NCBI RefSeq assembly: GCF_000002425.4
Contig: NC_037255.1
Coordinates: 10,808,622-10,872,621, forward strand
Source of the DNA: Physcomitrium patens
Taxonomy: Eukaryota; Streptophyta; Bryopsida; Funariales; Funariaceae
DNA: 64,000 nt
Direction of reading: 5' to 3'
Below the pieces are notes generated by a model. It made no database searches, was not told the origin of the DNA, and worked only from the letters and a program-made list of their open reading frames with translations. This document shows positions 47,800 through 61,924 of this stretch, one piece after another (the first letter of the stretch is position 1; each line of letters opens with the position of its first letter). Position numbers and translations under genes: made by a program.

Positions 47800-50700
47800 T
47801 TCGGGCGTAGCGCTGGTGAGATGATTCACGACGCCTGCATTGCGATGGAGAATGGGGCCAGTAGTGAAGTCATTCTTGGTGTCAGCCATGGGCAATTGCA
47901 CTTCGAGTCAGTCCATAAAGTTCTGAGATCTGCTTTGTATTCTTCTCATAGAGTTTGTCGCTGAATGGACTAATGATCTTGCTTGCCCTCCGAACCTTCG
48001 CGAACTACTCCTGGAAAGATTTTTCTTAGATCTCCAGCTCCAAAGTTTCAATTTTCTAAGCGAGAATTAGTCCAAAACCATGCAAGGAACACTTTTGTCT
48101 TGAAATATTAAGAAGCTGATGAATGGTCACCAGATCAAATAGTATCCAGTTACAACATGGATGCGGGGTCATGTTGTGATGGGATTTTATTTTAGCATCC
48201 GAGGAAAACTTAAGTGAAATACTACTGTCTAGCCACCTTGAAGACAACGCAAGGACCACGGTTGGGTTAGTCTTTGATCACAAGAGACTGCCAGTCCTGA
48301 CAGTAGTTGTGTATTTCATCAGTTGCTCAATCAGAGGACGTCGATTGATCATGGAAACTAAGTGAGATACAATGAAGGTCCACTATTGGCTTCCCGCACA
48401 CAATGCTGCATGTTAGATGACATCTTTTCAGACAATGCAGTGCAGTTTACCTTGTTTCCATGATTTTTTATTTTTTGGATTCCTTATAGAAATAGTGGCA
48501 GTGTTGGATTTTTTTCTTGACCAATGTGGTGCTCAAGATGTAATACTTGGTGGACATAACCCAAGGTCGAAAAGAAACCCAAGCATTTCAGTAGCCTTTA
48601 TCCTCCCACACATGCACCATGGTTGAGAGCTTGTACTTTACATTAAGATCCTACTTGTACAGAGGAGTAAAAAAAGGAAAAAATGAAAATAAAATAAAGT
48701 AAAATAAAATGAAAATTGGAAAGAAAGAGACAACCAAAAAAAAACTAAATCAAATGGGGGGAGGGGGTGAGCGGAGAAAAATCCGAAATAAATCTCCCTC
48801 ATGAAAAGTACGGTGTTTGTATCGTTGACAAACGATGATTGCAAATTACCCTTTCAAATAGAATAGTTCAAATGTTTTAAAAAGATATTGAGAGAGAACA
48901 GTAAATCAGTATTATGAATCCCCAAAACTCCGTAAAAACCCAAAACGCTTCTTCTTCGACCATCGAAAACCCTTCCGTCACCGAACATTGTGGTCTCACA
49001 ACCTTGCAGGTATTGTTGAACTCTGTTTCTACTTCAATGAAGAGTTTAATGAACTGTGAGTTTTCGGTAGGGTTATAGAGGCGTTTCGGAGGCCGTCATT
49101 TGTCGTTGCGGTGTCAAAGGCTTGGGTCGACTTTGACGTTGAGTATGGAAGTTTTTGTAGATTGAGAGGAGGCGTGAGGAGGTGGAGGCAATGGAGGTTT
49201 CAAAAAACGCTTCCAATGAGTGAAGCCTTGTTGCTGTTGTTTATATAGTTTGTGACGTTGTGCTCCTTCTTTCTGGCCATTCTGGGTTACTATATCTCGA
49301 TCTAGATTATGCCACGCCAAGCACCGAAGCGGGTGCCCTATCTTTGAATGGGAGTCGAGTGTGAAAGGTCAGTTTCAAAATGTCTAAGTGCGATTTTGAA
49401 GTTGATCTGCGCACATCAAACTTGGTGTGCACGAGATGCGGTGGTCGTGGAGTGCACCAAATTTTATCAAGGTGATTATTAAGTAATTAGTACTGTAACT
49501 TATTATGTTAATGCTAAAAGATCTGCAGCTGATCTAAGACGTGCACATGCTGGATGAAGCGTAGAGGCAGTTACCGAGTGAATCTGTACTCAAAAGACTA
49601 CTGCATTGAAGTCCCTTATTAAAAGAAATAAAGAATCAAGGAAATTATAAAATGCACCACAATTATTGTAATTGAAAATTGGTTCATCGATTGCATTGTA
49701 GGCATCTTCGTATCATGACTGTACATCCATGTCCTACATCCACGTGTACTCAGTTGGTTGATTATTAGTGTTGACCTTTTGCAGATTTTTTGTAAGACGA
49801 AGGAACTCAAAAATGTCGCTTGGTAACAATTTTTCTAGCAATCCTTCGGACACTCTTCACACTTCTTCCGCTGTGTAGTTACAAAGAAACGGTAGTGTGT
49901 CGTTTGTTACGTGTATGGTGAAGGATTTCTTTGTGAAGAGATTTTGTAATGGATACTGGAGAGGTCGTTTACGTACTGGAATTAGAAGTTGTCATTTCTA
50001 AATTTCCTTACCAGAAATGCAAACAAAATATGTATGCCTGATTTATTATACTCACTATTTTATCTACATTTTTAAGGGAACCCTGTGGTAAACTTCATAA
50101 TCTTACAATAATACTATTTGTTTTCGATACTCACTCCTGTGTGGCCATTTGAAGCAGAAATACTTCTTATACACTCATATATTTGTTTTCGATACAAACT
50201 AAAGGAAATTAGTGCATATATGAAAGTTCTGAAGTTGGTGATCATCACCATCTGTTGATTTTTAAGCTATGGAAAACTATGTTTTGAATTCATTGTCCTC
50301 TCAAATCAATCTTATTTGCTCTCGGGCTGGCATACTACCTCGGTTCAGAAGCTCAGTATGGCATTTTGTTTTTTCTGTCTGCACATGTTATGAAATTGAA
50401 ATTTACACGGTCAAATATTTTAAGTAAATATTTTGGTATTCGTCGTGTGACTTAATTATTTGAGGTTTCGTTAATACACACTTCTTGATGATGTTTTAGA
50501 TGGTGTTGCAGAGCATCAGGTTTTCAACACCTTAGAATTCTTGAGTAGCACTCACAAGTGTAGAATACGTTCAGAGTTTGAGAATTTCAACTTTAGTCAG
50601 GTGAAACTAATCAAAATCACGATCCACTTCCTTATGAAGATTAACAATGATGAGGTTATAATCCAGTAGGACTCACCAATCAGTAAGCCATTTGGTTTCT

Positions 50701-53700
50701 AGATAGGGATTGAGAATCTCATCCACACTATCAACACTTGCAATCGCATAGTTGATTTGTGTCAATCTAGAGATTTATTCAAGAGTATTCCATGTTGTGC
50801 ATTGAAGGATCTATGAACTTTACATTGACCCAATCAAATGTGTATGTTTTATTCACCTGCTGTCCCATATTATGTTTTGCCTAATACAGTGTTGTGAACC
50901 AGTCAACCTGCTCACAATTGCAACGTAGAGGGCCTTACGAAGCTTTCATGACCCTAAATGAACAAGTATGGCTTTGTTCTTTGCACAGAAACAGCCAGCA
51001 ACACAATGAACTTATGGTAATTTTTCTCCCACCTTGGATAATCCGACGACTGTGTACAACTCTCCCAGATTCTCAACATCGGAGCTTCTCTGATTTAAAT
51101 CCAACCAGTCTTCTACAAATTGAACTGTACCCGTAAAGGAACTTAAGTGCGTGAGTGGTTCTCACAAGGCTATACCGGCATCCTCTAAAATACATATTAT
51201 ATTGAAAACAAGAAGCAAGCTCTGATCATGCAGATTTGTATCCATAATCCCTTGGATATTTTGAAGTGCAGTAGCTTTACGTATTACAGTATTTCATGGT
51301 TACTGAGTGGAAGCCCAAAATATATCGTTATTAGTGGAGCCGTGATGATTCGGCGCTGAGTAATCAAATTACCAATAACTATGTTTACACCTGTGATGAT
51401 GGCAGTCCTAGATTCACAACTCTGCGTGGAATAAATATGTACTTAAACATATGTATAGTAACACTTACTCAACTGAGATGACGATTCTCAATGTGACTTG
51501 CAGATGACATTATACACGCTACTTGTTGTTTGTCACATATCTGATCCTGTGACACATCGATTGACTTTTCCTGGACATGGTCGATTTCTGTTCGCCACTG
51601 TCCGGCCATGTTTCTAGAAGAAATAACCCCAGATCTTGGGTTCATTTTTTTATATGGTTTTTTCGTGTTGCTTTGGCATATTTTTGTCTCGTCTGCTCGT
51701 GTCCTGCATAACTTTCTATGCCTCCAGTAGATCACTAGCCATCCCACTGATGTCATGTTGACATATGTGTCACATCTTTGAAAAAAGCAGCCACAGTGAG
51801 TTTCTCATTATAAAGAGTGTTATTATTATTATTATTGCCTCCTTTTTTCGGCTACGTTGCCATTAAATCTGCACAGAAATCCGAAACCTTCCCACACTTT
51901 TGCGGTACAACTAATTATTCGTACTTTTCCTTTTCTCCACCTGGAAGCATCTCTTCCCATCCCTACGATTCCCCTACGCCACACCATCGTAATATCTGAT
52001 ACGAATGGTGTGGAAATAATGCTAATTTGAGAACGCGATTTCGGGTGGCCACAGCAGTTTTAGTTCGGGCCTGACGAAGTGGCCTACTGGGGGTGCTCTG
52101 AGAAGCTAGCCCCGTAATTCCCAGCTCACTCACTCACTCACTCTTACTCACACCCAGCTTACAAGTGAATTGAGAAAGCTACATCTACTTTTCACGCCGA
52201 TGCTTTTCACTCTCTGGGACCCACAATTATGGGAAATCACACTGACCTGACACCTTTCCAGTGTAAGGACAACTGCAGCACCAAGGATCTGGAGCGAGAA
52301 TGATACAATCTCACCGGCTGACGCCGTCGAACTATCGATTTTGTCCACCTACCGCAAGCACTGATTCATGCCGCCTGCTGAGAATGATGTAACATGACAG
52401 TTAATAGAAATCCACAACGGACTGGGGACCACACAAACCACAGTCTGCCTGACAGAGAATGCCAGTGGCGTCGACAGGTTGTACACATCTCATAGCGGAT
52501 GAGCATCGCTATAAATTCCCTCGGGGGTGGGTGAAGTTAATCCAGGATGAGGAGGGCTTCTAGAACAAATCACGGGATTTGTGCCGAGGTGGGGCCGCAC
52601 ACTCTCACAGTGAGAGAGAGCAAGAGCGAGTCTGCGTGTTGTCTGGATCGTCACGAAGTTTCTGGTAGTGCTTCTTCCACGAGAGACGTGAATGGAATGC
52701 AGCGAAGCCTGCGAATCTCGCCACGAGCTTGGCTTACGATTTGTTAGGGCCCCATTTGTTTTCTCCAACACTGTGCCGACACACCGGAGCGAGTAAGGGC
52801 GATGCCAATTTAGGGTTTCCTGGCCCAACGGACACTGGAGGACTTGGATGATGAAATGAACAATTGAGAGTGATGTTAAAAAACAATTGCATGTTTCGGA
52901 ATTAGTTCGCAGGATTTGGTTCCCCATTACATGCAAATATAATACGAGATGAAGTTTAGTCAATTCTGCATACATTAGCGTTACAAGGGCACTGTTTAAA
53001 AAACAAGTTTTTGATGTACAGATCTGAGACTTTTAGTGCGATCTGAACCCGGGGACTTTGTTATGTTTAATTCTTTTTTGTTTGTTTTTATTCTGTTTGT
53101 GAAGAATTCTGTTTTGTATGTTGAATGACTAGTGGACTATATTTTGAAGGATATCCTCACAAATTCATGCACATACTATCACAAGTATATTTGCACATTA
53201 AAACAATAATATATCCAATAAAAAAATATACAAACAACTACTGAAACATTGTTACTCTCATTGAAACAATCTATTCCAGTCTAATATAATGAAAATAAAA
53301 TAAATAAATACATACACAACGTTCTTCAAGGGTTGCTTCCAAGCTGAAGAGGCAAAACCCCTTGTTCCAAACTCCACCCACTGCATAATATCATCCAAAT
53401 GGTGTTCATCCATTGAACGAAAACTAGAGGTTTTTATTTATATATATTTTTCGAGCGTTCCATAATATAAACCCTAACTTGTAACACACCTTTTTCGCTT
53501 TTCTTTTTTTTTTATTATATTTTTGTATTGCAATATATTCCCTGTTATCTCGCTTTTACGCATGTGCAACAGTTAGGGTAAAACAAAAGGGTTAGCTGTA
53601 CGGACACATCGACCACCCAAAATAAAACCCCACTGTGGCAACGAGATGCAAAAAAGGCTCCATAAAAAGGCATATCAATATCAGCCCAGCAAATGTTATT

Positions 53701-54900
53701 TATTTATTTATTTATTTATGTAGTTAGTTTTTACCAACACCGCCAACAATGTAGCCCCACAGGACTCATTCCAGGGATGACATGGCGGGTCATCCCGCCA
53801 ACCTGCTTGTTGCCCCCATCCCACGTGGAATAGCGCCAATCCCAAACAGCGAGAAATCGAGAATGAGCTCACAACCCTTCAAAGAGCACAGGCTCCCAAG
53901 CCCTAAAACGAAGATTCGCACGTGGCCTAGTCCTTTGTTCCCTCCCTTGGAAGTGCGAAGAAGGCTTTGTCACACACAGCGAGGCGGCCCCCACAAACCC
54001 CATAATCCGAAGCTCGCCCGCAAAGACTCAGCCGCAGATGCTTGGCGATCTGGGTTGCGCAAAAGATCCCACCATGCACCGAGGAGGCAGGCACTCACTC
54101 ACTCACTGCCTGCGATTTGCAACCACTAGAGAAGAGAGGCGGCTATAGCTCGAACGTGCAGTTTCCCAAGGAAGGAGAAACTGGGTCCGAATGGTAGTCG
54201 ATCTATCTGCGCACTCTATCAGCAAGCGAGCCATGGACGCAATAATCCACTCATGCTGCTGATGCTTGCCTGCTTTTTTGTTGTCATTATTATTATCATT
54301 ATTATTCTACTATGCTGCCTTCCTTCCTTGTCTTTCCTTTGGGCTCGCGGGCTCGCTCGCTCTCTCTCTTGGTTGATTGCGCTTTGGAACGAGGAAGAGA
54401 GTCGAGCTTGGCAGGCAAGTGCGTGTGTGATGTGCGGGTGGGCGGGACTGTGAAGAGGGCCGACGTGGCAGACTAAAGTCGCTGAGGTGGCACTCCAATC
54501 TTTCTCGGGGTGCGGACCAATGACAGCACATGGTTTGGCTGAGGGGAAGAGCCGTATTTATATTTAAGTATATTTTTGCAGTAGTTTTAACTTCCCCCAC
54601 TGGAGTGGTTCTCGTACTGTTTGACAACACCGACTGGTCGGTAATAAGATTAGTGTTGCTCACTGTTCCCACCCACTGCCATTGATTTTTCAGAATTGTA
54701 TTCTCTCTCTCTCTCTCTCTCTCTCTCTTTATGTGTGTATGTATATATATAAAGAAACAAATAAACAAGGTGTATGTGTGTGTAAAAACGTGTAAATAAA
54801 AAAATAAAAAAACATTTATGTTTCCTTCCATGTACTTTGATGTACTATGGATTCATGCCCACATGTAGTGAAAAGATGGTTTGGAAAGGCATCTCACGCC
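47800..54900. other. Intermediate-GC island with no recognised gene
   Basis: Over 7 kb were read in six frames without finding a protein family. Weak coding-like pieces are: 48914-49008 plus (32 codons ending at a CAG/GTATTG donor); about 49380-49470 plus, an ATG frame with VCTRCGG; and about 52250-52345 minus, ending at a CAG/GTCAGT donor with a hydrophobic stretch. Promoter-like patches occur at 52450-52830 (TATA-like CTATAAAT near 52510 on plus) and 53750-54500 (two CACGTGG G-boxes, GC-rich). A CT microsatellite is at 54701-54728. This may be non-coding RNA loci or decayed genes. Confidence 0.5.
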
Positions 54901-55537
54901 TACATAAAACCCCAATTAAATTTGGGTAAATAAGTTTGAATTTATTTATTTGAATCTTCTTCCAAATTTTAAATTAAATTATTTCAGAAGATTTTACTTG
55001 CCAAATACTAACTTGTTTTGTTTATGTTTTTATGTTTTTTTAATGTTTTTTAATGTTTTTTTATGTTTTTATGTTTTTTTTTATGTTTTTTTTTTTTTTT
55101 TGCTAAAACAATTAATCCTTTTCACTTTATATTGAACCTTTTATACTGTTTTAATTTTTTAAAGAAAAAAATATTGAATTGTTTATATGATTGAGAAATT
55201 TTTAGTAAAATAAAATAATAATAATATCTAAATTTATACAAGCATGATGTATGTTACATGGTTTGATTCAAGTCTACTTTTGTAGACAACAACTTCTTAT
55301 CCATATTTTCTTTTGAAATTTATTTATTATCATCTCTACTTGGACAATCACTTGAAGCAGTGCACGATAATAACACACGATTGATCTGTCTTTCATTCAA
55401 ACAAGTCTTACTTGATTTATTACAATATAAAATATGATAATTAATTATCAATTACAAATGTATAAAGACAAATATTATACCATTTTATTAATTCTTAAAA
55501 CTTCTTATGAAACTTGTGCTACTTTGTAAATTTTATT

Positions 55538-55569
<32 letters not shown>

Positions 55570-56766
55570 TACATTATAATTTGTTTCTTTTTTTTAAAAA
55601 ATATAAATTTTTCTTTAAATGATTTAAAAAAAATCTTAGAATTATATATATCTTATAATATATGTAATTATATTCTAATATTAGTATTTCAAAAAATTAT
55701 ATATTATATTATATTTTTAAAAAATAAAATTATTTATTAAGAAATTAAAATAAGATAATATTAAATTCCTTGCTTATTTAATATAAAATTTTGTAATAGT
55801 TTTTCAAATGAAGTGACATCTTTATATATTTAGATCTTATTATATTATGTAAAAAAAATAGAATATATAATTTCAACATTAGAGAACATGAAAAAATATT
55901 CATGTATTATTTTAGATTAAAAAATTATCATTTACTTTTAGGAATATTAAAAATATTCTTATGCACAAATAAATGGAGGTTATAGCTTTTTACATATATT
56001 ACACTTTAATTATCCAAATCAAACTTTGTTGAGCTAATTTGGTATCAACCTTATGAATCAAAACAAACTCTAAAGAAGCAAGACATTCTTATAATATTCA
56101 AAAAACTAAGTAAATAAATTAAAGATAGATATTAAAATATTTATTATTAAATATAAAGAAATTAGAGATTCTAGGATTCATACAAGAATACACGAAAGAT
56201 ATTGACAAGAATAAAAAAATGAATCATTTTTGCCTCCATATATACTGTTTAACTAAAAAACTATGTAATAATGTTTTATAGATCATCTGATACATGTCTA
56301 GCATGTAAGACAAGTTTTTTGCATATATGTAATATGGTGAACACATGACAAAACTTATAAAGATAATGAAAGTTTCTTAAAATGTATCAAGTAGATTTCA
56401 AACTATTACATGTATAAACTATTGTTCCTATAAAACCATGTATTATTATTGTAGCAATAATTGACCTAACAAGGTGCATGCATCAAATTTTAGTATTTTA
56501 ATATGTTAATACTATTTTTGTATTATCACAAAGATATTTTATTTTTTCTTATATTAAATGTCATAATAGAAAGATATATTTGACTAAGAATAGAAAATAT
56601 GAATACACTAAAATAATTCCTATTTTAAATATCAATATTTATTCAACCTACAAAGAATTGAAAACATAATTCACACTTCTTTTCAATACCAATACAAAGT
56701 ATTTAAGTGGCAAGGTCTCCATTTGACATAATTAACTCATATTTCTTTAGAATTAGATTAAGCTTC
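54901..56766. other. AT-rich domain left of element B
   Basis: Extremely AT-rich with T-run/ATG repeats at 55020-55100 and an (AT)n microsatellite at about 55541-55570. A minus-strand segment at about 56285-56340 resembles part of the LTR of element C (the AAAAAACTTGTCTTAC core), suggesting another decayed copy. No gene seen. Confidence 0.6.
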
Positions 56767-56771
56767 AAATT
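56767..56771. repeat. Target-site duplication of element B, left copy (AAATT)
   Basis: The 5 bases directly outside the left LTR end are AAATT, identical to 62447-62451 outside the right LTR end. A 5-bp duplication is the usual size for Ty3/gypsy integrases. Confidence 0.9.
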
Positions 56772-57322
56772 TGAAATAAGACTAGATTATCTCAAAATCC
56801 AAGATCCTTCAAATCTGCAGCAATTTAAAGCCTCATCACAAAATAGGACAAAACATACCAAAACAAAACTGAACAAAACTAAACAAAATTAGACATAAAA
56901 GACAAAATTGAACAAATGGAAAAAAAACAAAATAGATCTGAATAAAAAGATGTAGAATCAAACTTTACTAAGAGAAAGAGTCTAAAGCCATACCTAATTA
57001 AATGTCCCAAAAATCTTAGTCAGTCCTCTTTATACCTTATCCTACCATCTTGGACTTTCTAAAATGTTCTTAGGTGGTGGATTCTATCTAGATAACTGCC
57101 TTAAACTAGCTTTTTAGAACGTTCTATGATATGCTCCACCTAAATAACTGTCCTAAGTCTTTTATAGAAGATTCTATGGTAGACCCTACCTAAATAATTG
57201 TTCTAAATCCTTTCTAGAATATTCTACAATGGATCTTACTTGATCCACTAACCTAACCTCAATTCTAAAAACTTCCATGGTTTTAATTATCTATATAATT
57301 ATCTTATCTATACCATGTTACA
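56772..57322 (-). repeat. 3' LTR of element B
   Basis: 551 bp. In minus sense it starts TGTAACATGG (57322) and ends TTATTTCA (56772). One heat-shock element is perfect (57212-57224) and the others carry single transitions. TATAAAG lies just downstream of the last one. Confidence 0.92.
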
Positions 57323-57369
57323 GTTAATGTCCTATACTTATGCAAAACATCTTTATTTCGCTCCTAATA

Positions 57370-60300
57370 GTATCTCTAAATTATTTTTTATCAATAGGTG
57401 AGGTTTTATGCGGGTTTTTACATTACATTGTGAATAGAATAACCTTTCCAAAGAACTTTGTACTAAAGTTGTGGGCATCCATTACCAAAATAAAGATAGT
57501 GATTCTCTAAAATACTATCATTTTTATATTCTTATTGGTCATCAATTACAACTAGTGGTGATGGTGGTTGGTGTCAATCCAAAAAATATTTTGGCTTGGT
57601 ATATAATTCTTTTAGTTGCAAAATATGGAAGACATGATGGACCCAAATATATGGTCGAAGTTGGAGGTGGTATGTAATATGAGATATCACTGCAAAAATA
57701 CAGAAAGAATCAAGCCATCAAGGTGCTAGTTTATAGATTTGAGTTGATGTAGTAAGTGGCAAGTTGGCATTGGAGAGTAATACTTAATCATCTTCTTGGA
57801 AGGTCTTGTATTGTTGATAGTTATCTGTATACTCCTTCTATCGAGTTTGTGCAATAAGAAGGCAATGTTGTGCTTCTTCTAAGGCTATTGTAAGTTATTG
57901 TATAAATTCTTCTATTGTTCGATTGTTGGTGTCGATGGAATGATAGAAAATTACTGGCGTATTCAGATGTTGACAAGTATTAAGAAAAAATGGTGAATGA
58001 TTAGTACTTCCTTGAATACTATCATTACAAGTAAACTCCATCGATGTCAAATATTCATCTCAATCATTATGATGAACCACCACAAATGCCCATAATATAT
58101 CTTCTAAGATTTGATTTGTACACTATGTTTACTCATCTATTTGAGGATGGAAGGTTGTAAACATGGCAAGTCGTATATCTAATAGCTTGAATAAGGCTTC
58201 TCAAAAACTTCTCATGAAGTGTGAATCTTGATCTAAAATGATGACTTGAGGTATTCCATAGTGATAAAAGATTGTATCAAAGAAGACTTGTGCAAGCATT
58301 GAAGCATGAATATCTAAGCACACAACATCCAAATAAAGTTGCTTCAAGAGTCGATTCACAAAGATGACAATTGCAATATGATTATGAGGCATTTGTAGCA
58401 ATCATGTAATGAGATCTATAGTCTTTTGCTTTCAATGTGCCATAGGTAGTGGAATTAGTTGCAATAGTCCATGAGACACTATATTGTGTACTTTGTTATG
58501 TTGACATGACTCATAGGAGCATACAAAGGCTCAAGCATTATGATCCGATTCCACTCAAAATCATGTCCTTGAGATCCATTCTAAAGTCTTCTCTGATTCT
58601 AGATGTCTAAATATTGGGATGTATGTCCCTCTTGAAGTATGCATGTCCAAACTTTAGTATTATTAGGTATATAAATTTGCTTCTTCAAATAAAAAAAGCC
58701 ATCACTAAGAATGTTATCTTCATGTTATATATTGTCTACCTTTAGTCGATCGCTAACCATCTTAAAATAAGTATCCCAATGCTTAGCTTTCTTCTATTCT
58801 ACCTCTTTTGTTAGATTTGAAATGACACTATTAATGGTAGCAACTTTTGTCTTATGTCCTGATTTGTCCTTCAAGTCTGGTTTGTAATAAGTTGTCATGT
58901 TTAGTATATTGTCACCTTTTTTTATTTTCAAGCTGGATATCAAAAAGCTGCAATTATTCTTCCTAAGAATGATACTACAATTTCATATTTTTTAGATGTA
59001 AATCATGTACCAAGGATCAATCCTTAATTCGAACAAATGCTAACTTTTCAAATAGATAGTGTCGCCACACCTTTGTAGCGTGTACAATTGCTAATTTCTC
59101 TCAATTACATGTAGAATAATTGTGCTTTGCCCTTTTGAGCTTACATGATTCATGCACCATAGATTGAAGGCCCCTATCAAAGTTTTGTTCAAAGACCGCT
59201 CTAATAACAAAGTAGAAAGCATTAATGTAAAGCATACAACGAAGATTATGATTATATAGTAGTAATATTGGAGCAGTAATGAATACCTCCTTCAATCTGT
59301 TAAAGGCACTGTCATACTCCAATTTTCATTTAAATGAGGCATCCTTCTTCAATAGGTTTGTCAATGAGACAATAATATGAGAAAATCGCCATGTAAAACA
59401 ACGATAGTATCTAGCAAGGCCTAAAACAAGCAAACTTCAAAAGCATCCTTGGGGGTTGAGTAATCTTCTATTGCATTTACCTTATCTTGCTCCATACATA
59501 TGTCTTTGGATGATACTATATATTCCAAAAAGGTGACTTTCAACTTCCAAAGTTCACATTTTGATTGCTTGCAATAAAACAACTATCTTACAATCAGTGC
59601 AATACATCTTATAGGTGGTACTCATGCTTTTCAAAGGTTTTATTATACATGAGAATATAATTAATGAAAACAACTACATACTTGTTCAAAAGATCTCAAA
59701 ACAATCTATTCATGTAATCCATAAAAGACACAAGAGCATTAGTGGCGCCAAAAGATAAAATCAACTATTCAAAATGTCTATAGCGTGTATAAAATACCAT
59801 CTTTTTCACATCCTCTTTTGCAATAGGTATTTGCCAATAGTGTCTGCAAAGATCCAATTTACCAAAGATGGTCACATCTTGAAGTTGGTCAAAAAGATCA
59901 TCCATATATGAAAGTGAATATGCATTTATAACAATCTACTTATGGAGGCCTCAATAATCGATACAAATGTAAAAATCACCATCTTTTTTACATGCAAAGA
60001 ATACAGGTGCTCCCCACGGTGATGTGCTTTTTTAAATGAGGTCTTTTTCTAAGAATTTATCCAATGTCAACTACAACTCTTCAAGTTCTTTTGGTGTTAG
60101 ATAATAAATTGGTCGACTTACTAATTTGGCTCTAAGGAATAATTCTATTTGAAAGAAGGCACCTCAATCAAGAGGTATGCCACTAGATAGGTTGGTTGGA
60201 AAGACATCTTGATATTCGAGTATGAGTTGCCTCGCCTATTCTATCCCTTTGGCTATCTTTTCCACCATTGACCCAAGATTTGGAACCACCATATATATTG

Positions 60301-61880
60301 GTTGCTCATGCTGTAATTGCTTCTTCATAAAGGTCGTTCCTACAAATAAGTCTTTGGTTGAAGATTGTCTTTCTTCTTCACTTAATATGGAGGTGCGAAG
60401 AGTTACCTTCCATCTTTGATCTTTAAAAGAGGTTATATTTGCAACTCAATCAACTTGCTTATTTTCCATCTCCAACCATGGCATACAAAGGATAATATCA
60501 TGCTTTAGCTTTGTTGCCTTGAATCTCTCTCTTAAGACATATGTGTCTATCAATCTCAAGGATTTTTCTTCATATGTCTTACTCAATACATTCTCTTGGT
60601 CATCTGCAAGGTATATACTTTCTTTATTGATTTCCTTGATCTTAATTCCAACTCGATTGATAATTTCAGTTGAGATACAATTTTTTGTAGAACGACAATC
60701 TACAAGCACTTGATATAGTTGTCATCTTAGAAGTCATGTTAGTTGCACCAATCAACTCTTTTTGTAGTTGCCTAAGCTATACCATTTATCTATAAGAGAC
60801 AATAACTATCCTCAATTCTGTCCTTCGACGTCTTTACTAGGGAGTCTCTTTTTTTTGTTTTGATTCATAATCGACTTGGTGAGTTTTGAGATTACAAATT
60901 CGCCTTACTTTGCTGGTGCTTAAATTTTGATGCTTTAGACAGCCTCTGATCTAATGGCCTAGCTCCCAACAATAGAAACACAATCTATTTTGTACCAATA
61001 TTTGTTGTCTTTGAGGTCGTAATGATGTTTATAGGACATCAATCTCCATTGACGTTGGTTGTTGTGCCATAGTATTAGATAGCATCATAGAACTTTGTAG
61101 TATAGGTCATACTCCATAATTTTTGAAATCTATAACATTGACTTTCTTTACACTCTGAATTGCCTCTTTGAATGTTTGTAGATCTCTTAGCTCTATCTCT
61201 TGCTTGACTTCGAATTTCAAACCTCGTAGGAATCAATCCATCATCTCCACCTCTGAAAGATTATCAATTTGGAGATATATGGACTTGAATTAGAAGATAT
61301 AATCTTGTACCAACTTAGCTTGTGTACAATTTGTCAATGAATTGTATGTTATTTTTTCTGCATGTATGAGCCAAAATTGATTCTTAAACTCAATCTCAAA
61401 CTCCTCTCAATGACAAAATCCACCTTGAGCTCTATAACTTTGAACTTGATGTCACCATCAAATGGCTGTCATATCTCTCAAATAGTTGGGTGCATATGTA
61501 ATTCTTTCAGTGGTATTTGTCCTAGATAGGTGGAAGTATTGTTGCATGTTGAAGAGCCATTGACATATATCTTCTTATCTTGAAATTCTAGAGTATGTAC
61601 TATGCTTATTCAATGTCAACCTTGCAGATGTTGACTTTCTTGTCCTCGAGACTTTTATTTGCCCTTACAAAGTAGCTATTTGGCTTGAGAGGTGTTGTAT
61701 TTGAGCCTCTATTTGGGATTGCTTTGCCATATCTTTTATACTATAATTTCTCTATTAGACTTCACTATTGTAATGCCTTTTCACCTCCCAGTTGACTTTT
61801 TAAGAAGTACTCATGGTAGCCTCAATAGAGTATCCATTGTAACTACAAAAATTGACCTTGGACTAAATGATGAATATAGA
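57370..61880 (-). pseudogene. Gag-pol of element B, inactivated
   Basis: Minus-strand order: CCHC knuckle 60980-60939 (ligands kept, one stop inside); protease-like region ~60709-60446 with Asp-Cys-Arg in place of the Asp-Ser/Thr-Gly triad; RT whose catalytic FIDD reads FINY at 59668-59657, so both metal-binding Asp are gone; RNase H ~59322-59101; integrase ~58900-58150, including YHYGIPQVIILDQDSHF; chromodomain ~57552-57370 with the first conserved Trp present. Frames shift and stop repeatedly. It cannot encode active enzymes. Confidence 0.88.
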
Positions 61881-61906
61881 CATGCTACCAAAAATAAATA
61901 GTATAA

Positions 61907-61924
61907 CACTCACTCTGATACCAA
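61907..61924 (-). other. Primer-binding site of element B
   Basis: On the minus strand, immediately after the LTR end CA, the sequence reads TTGGTATCAGAG. This matches the TGGTATCAGAGC complement of plant initiator-methionine tRNA. In element A the same position reads TTAGTATTAGAGC, two transitions away. Confidence 0.88.

Noticed and set aside
52490-52975. 161-codon minus-strand frame
   Set aside because: It is antisense to a TATA-bearing GC-rich block, half of it falls in AT-rich sequence, and it shows no family resemblance.
53782-54129. 115-codon plus-strand ATG frame, Pro/Arg-rich
   Set aside because: Composition matches a GC-rich promoter-like block with G-boxes; there is no recognisable motif or compatible downstream exon.
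54310-54831. 173-codon minus-strand frame containing an Arg-Glu repeat
   Set aside because: The repeat is simply the translation of the CT/GA microsatellite at 54701-54728.
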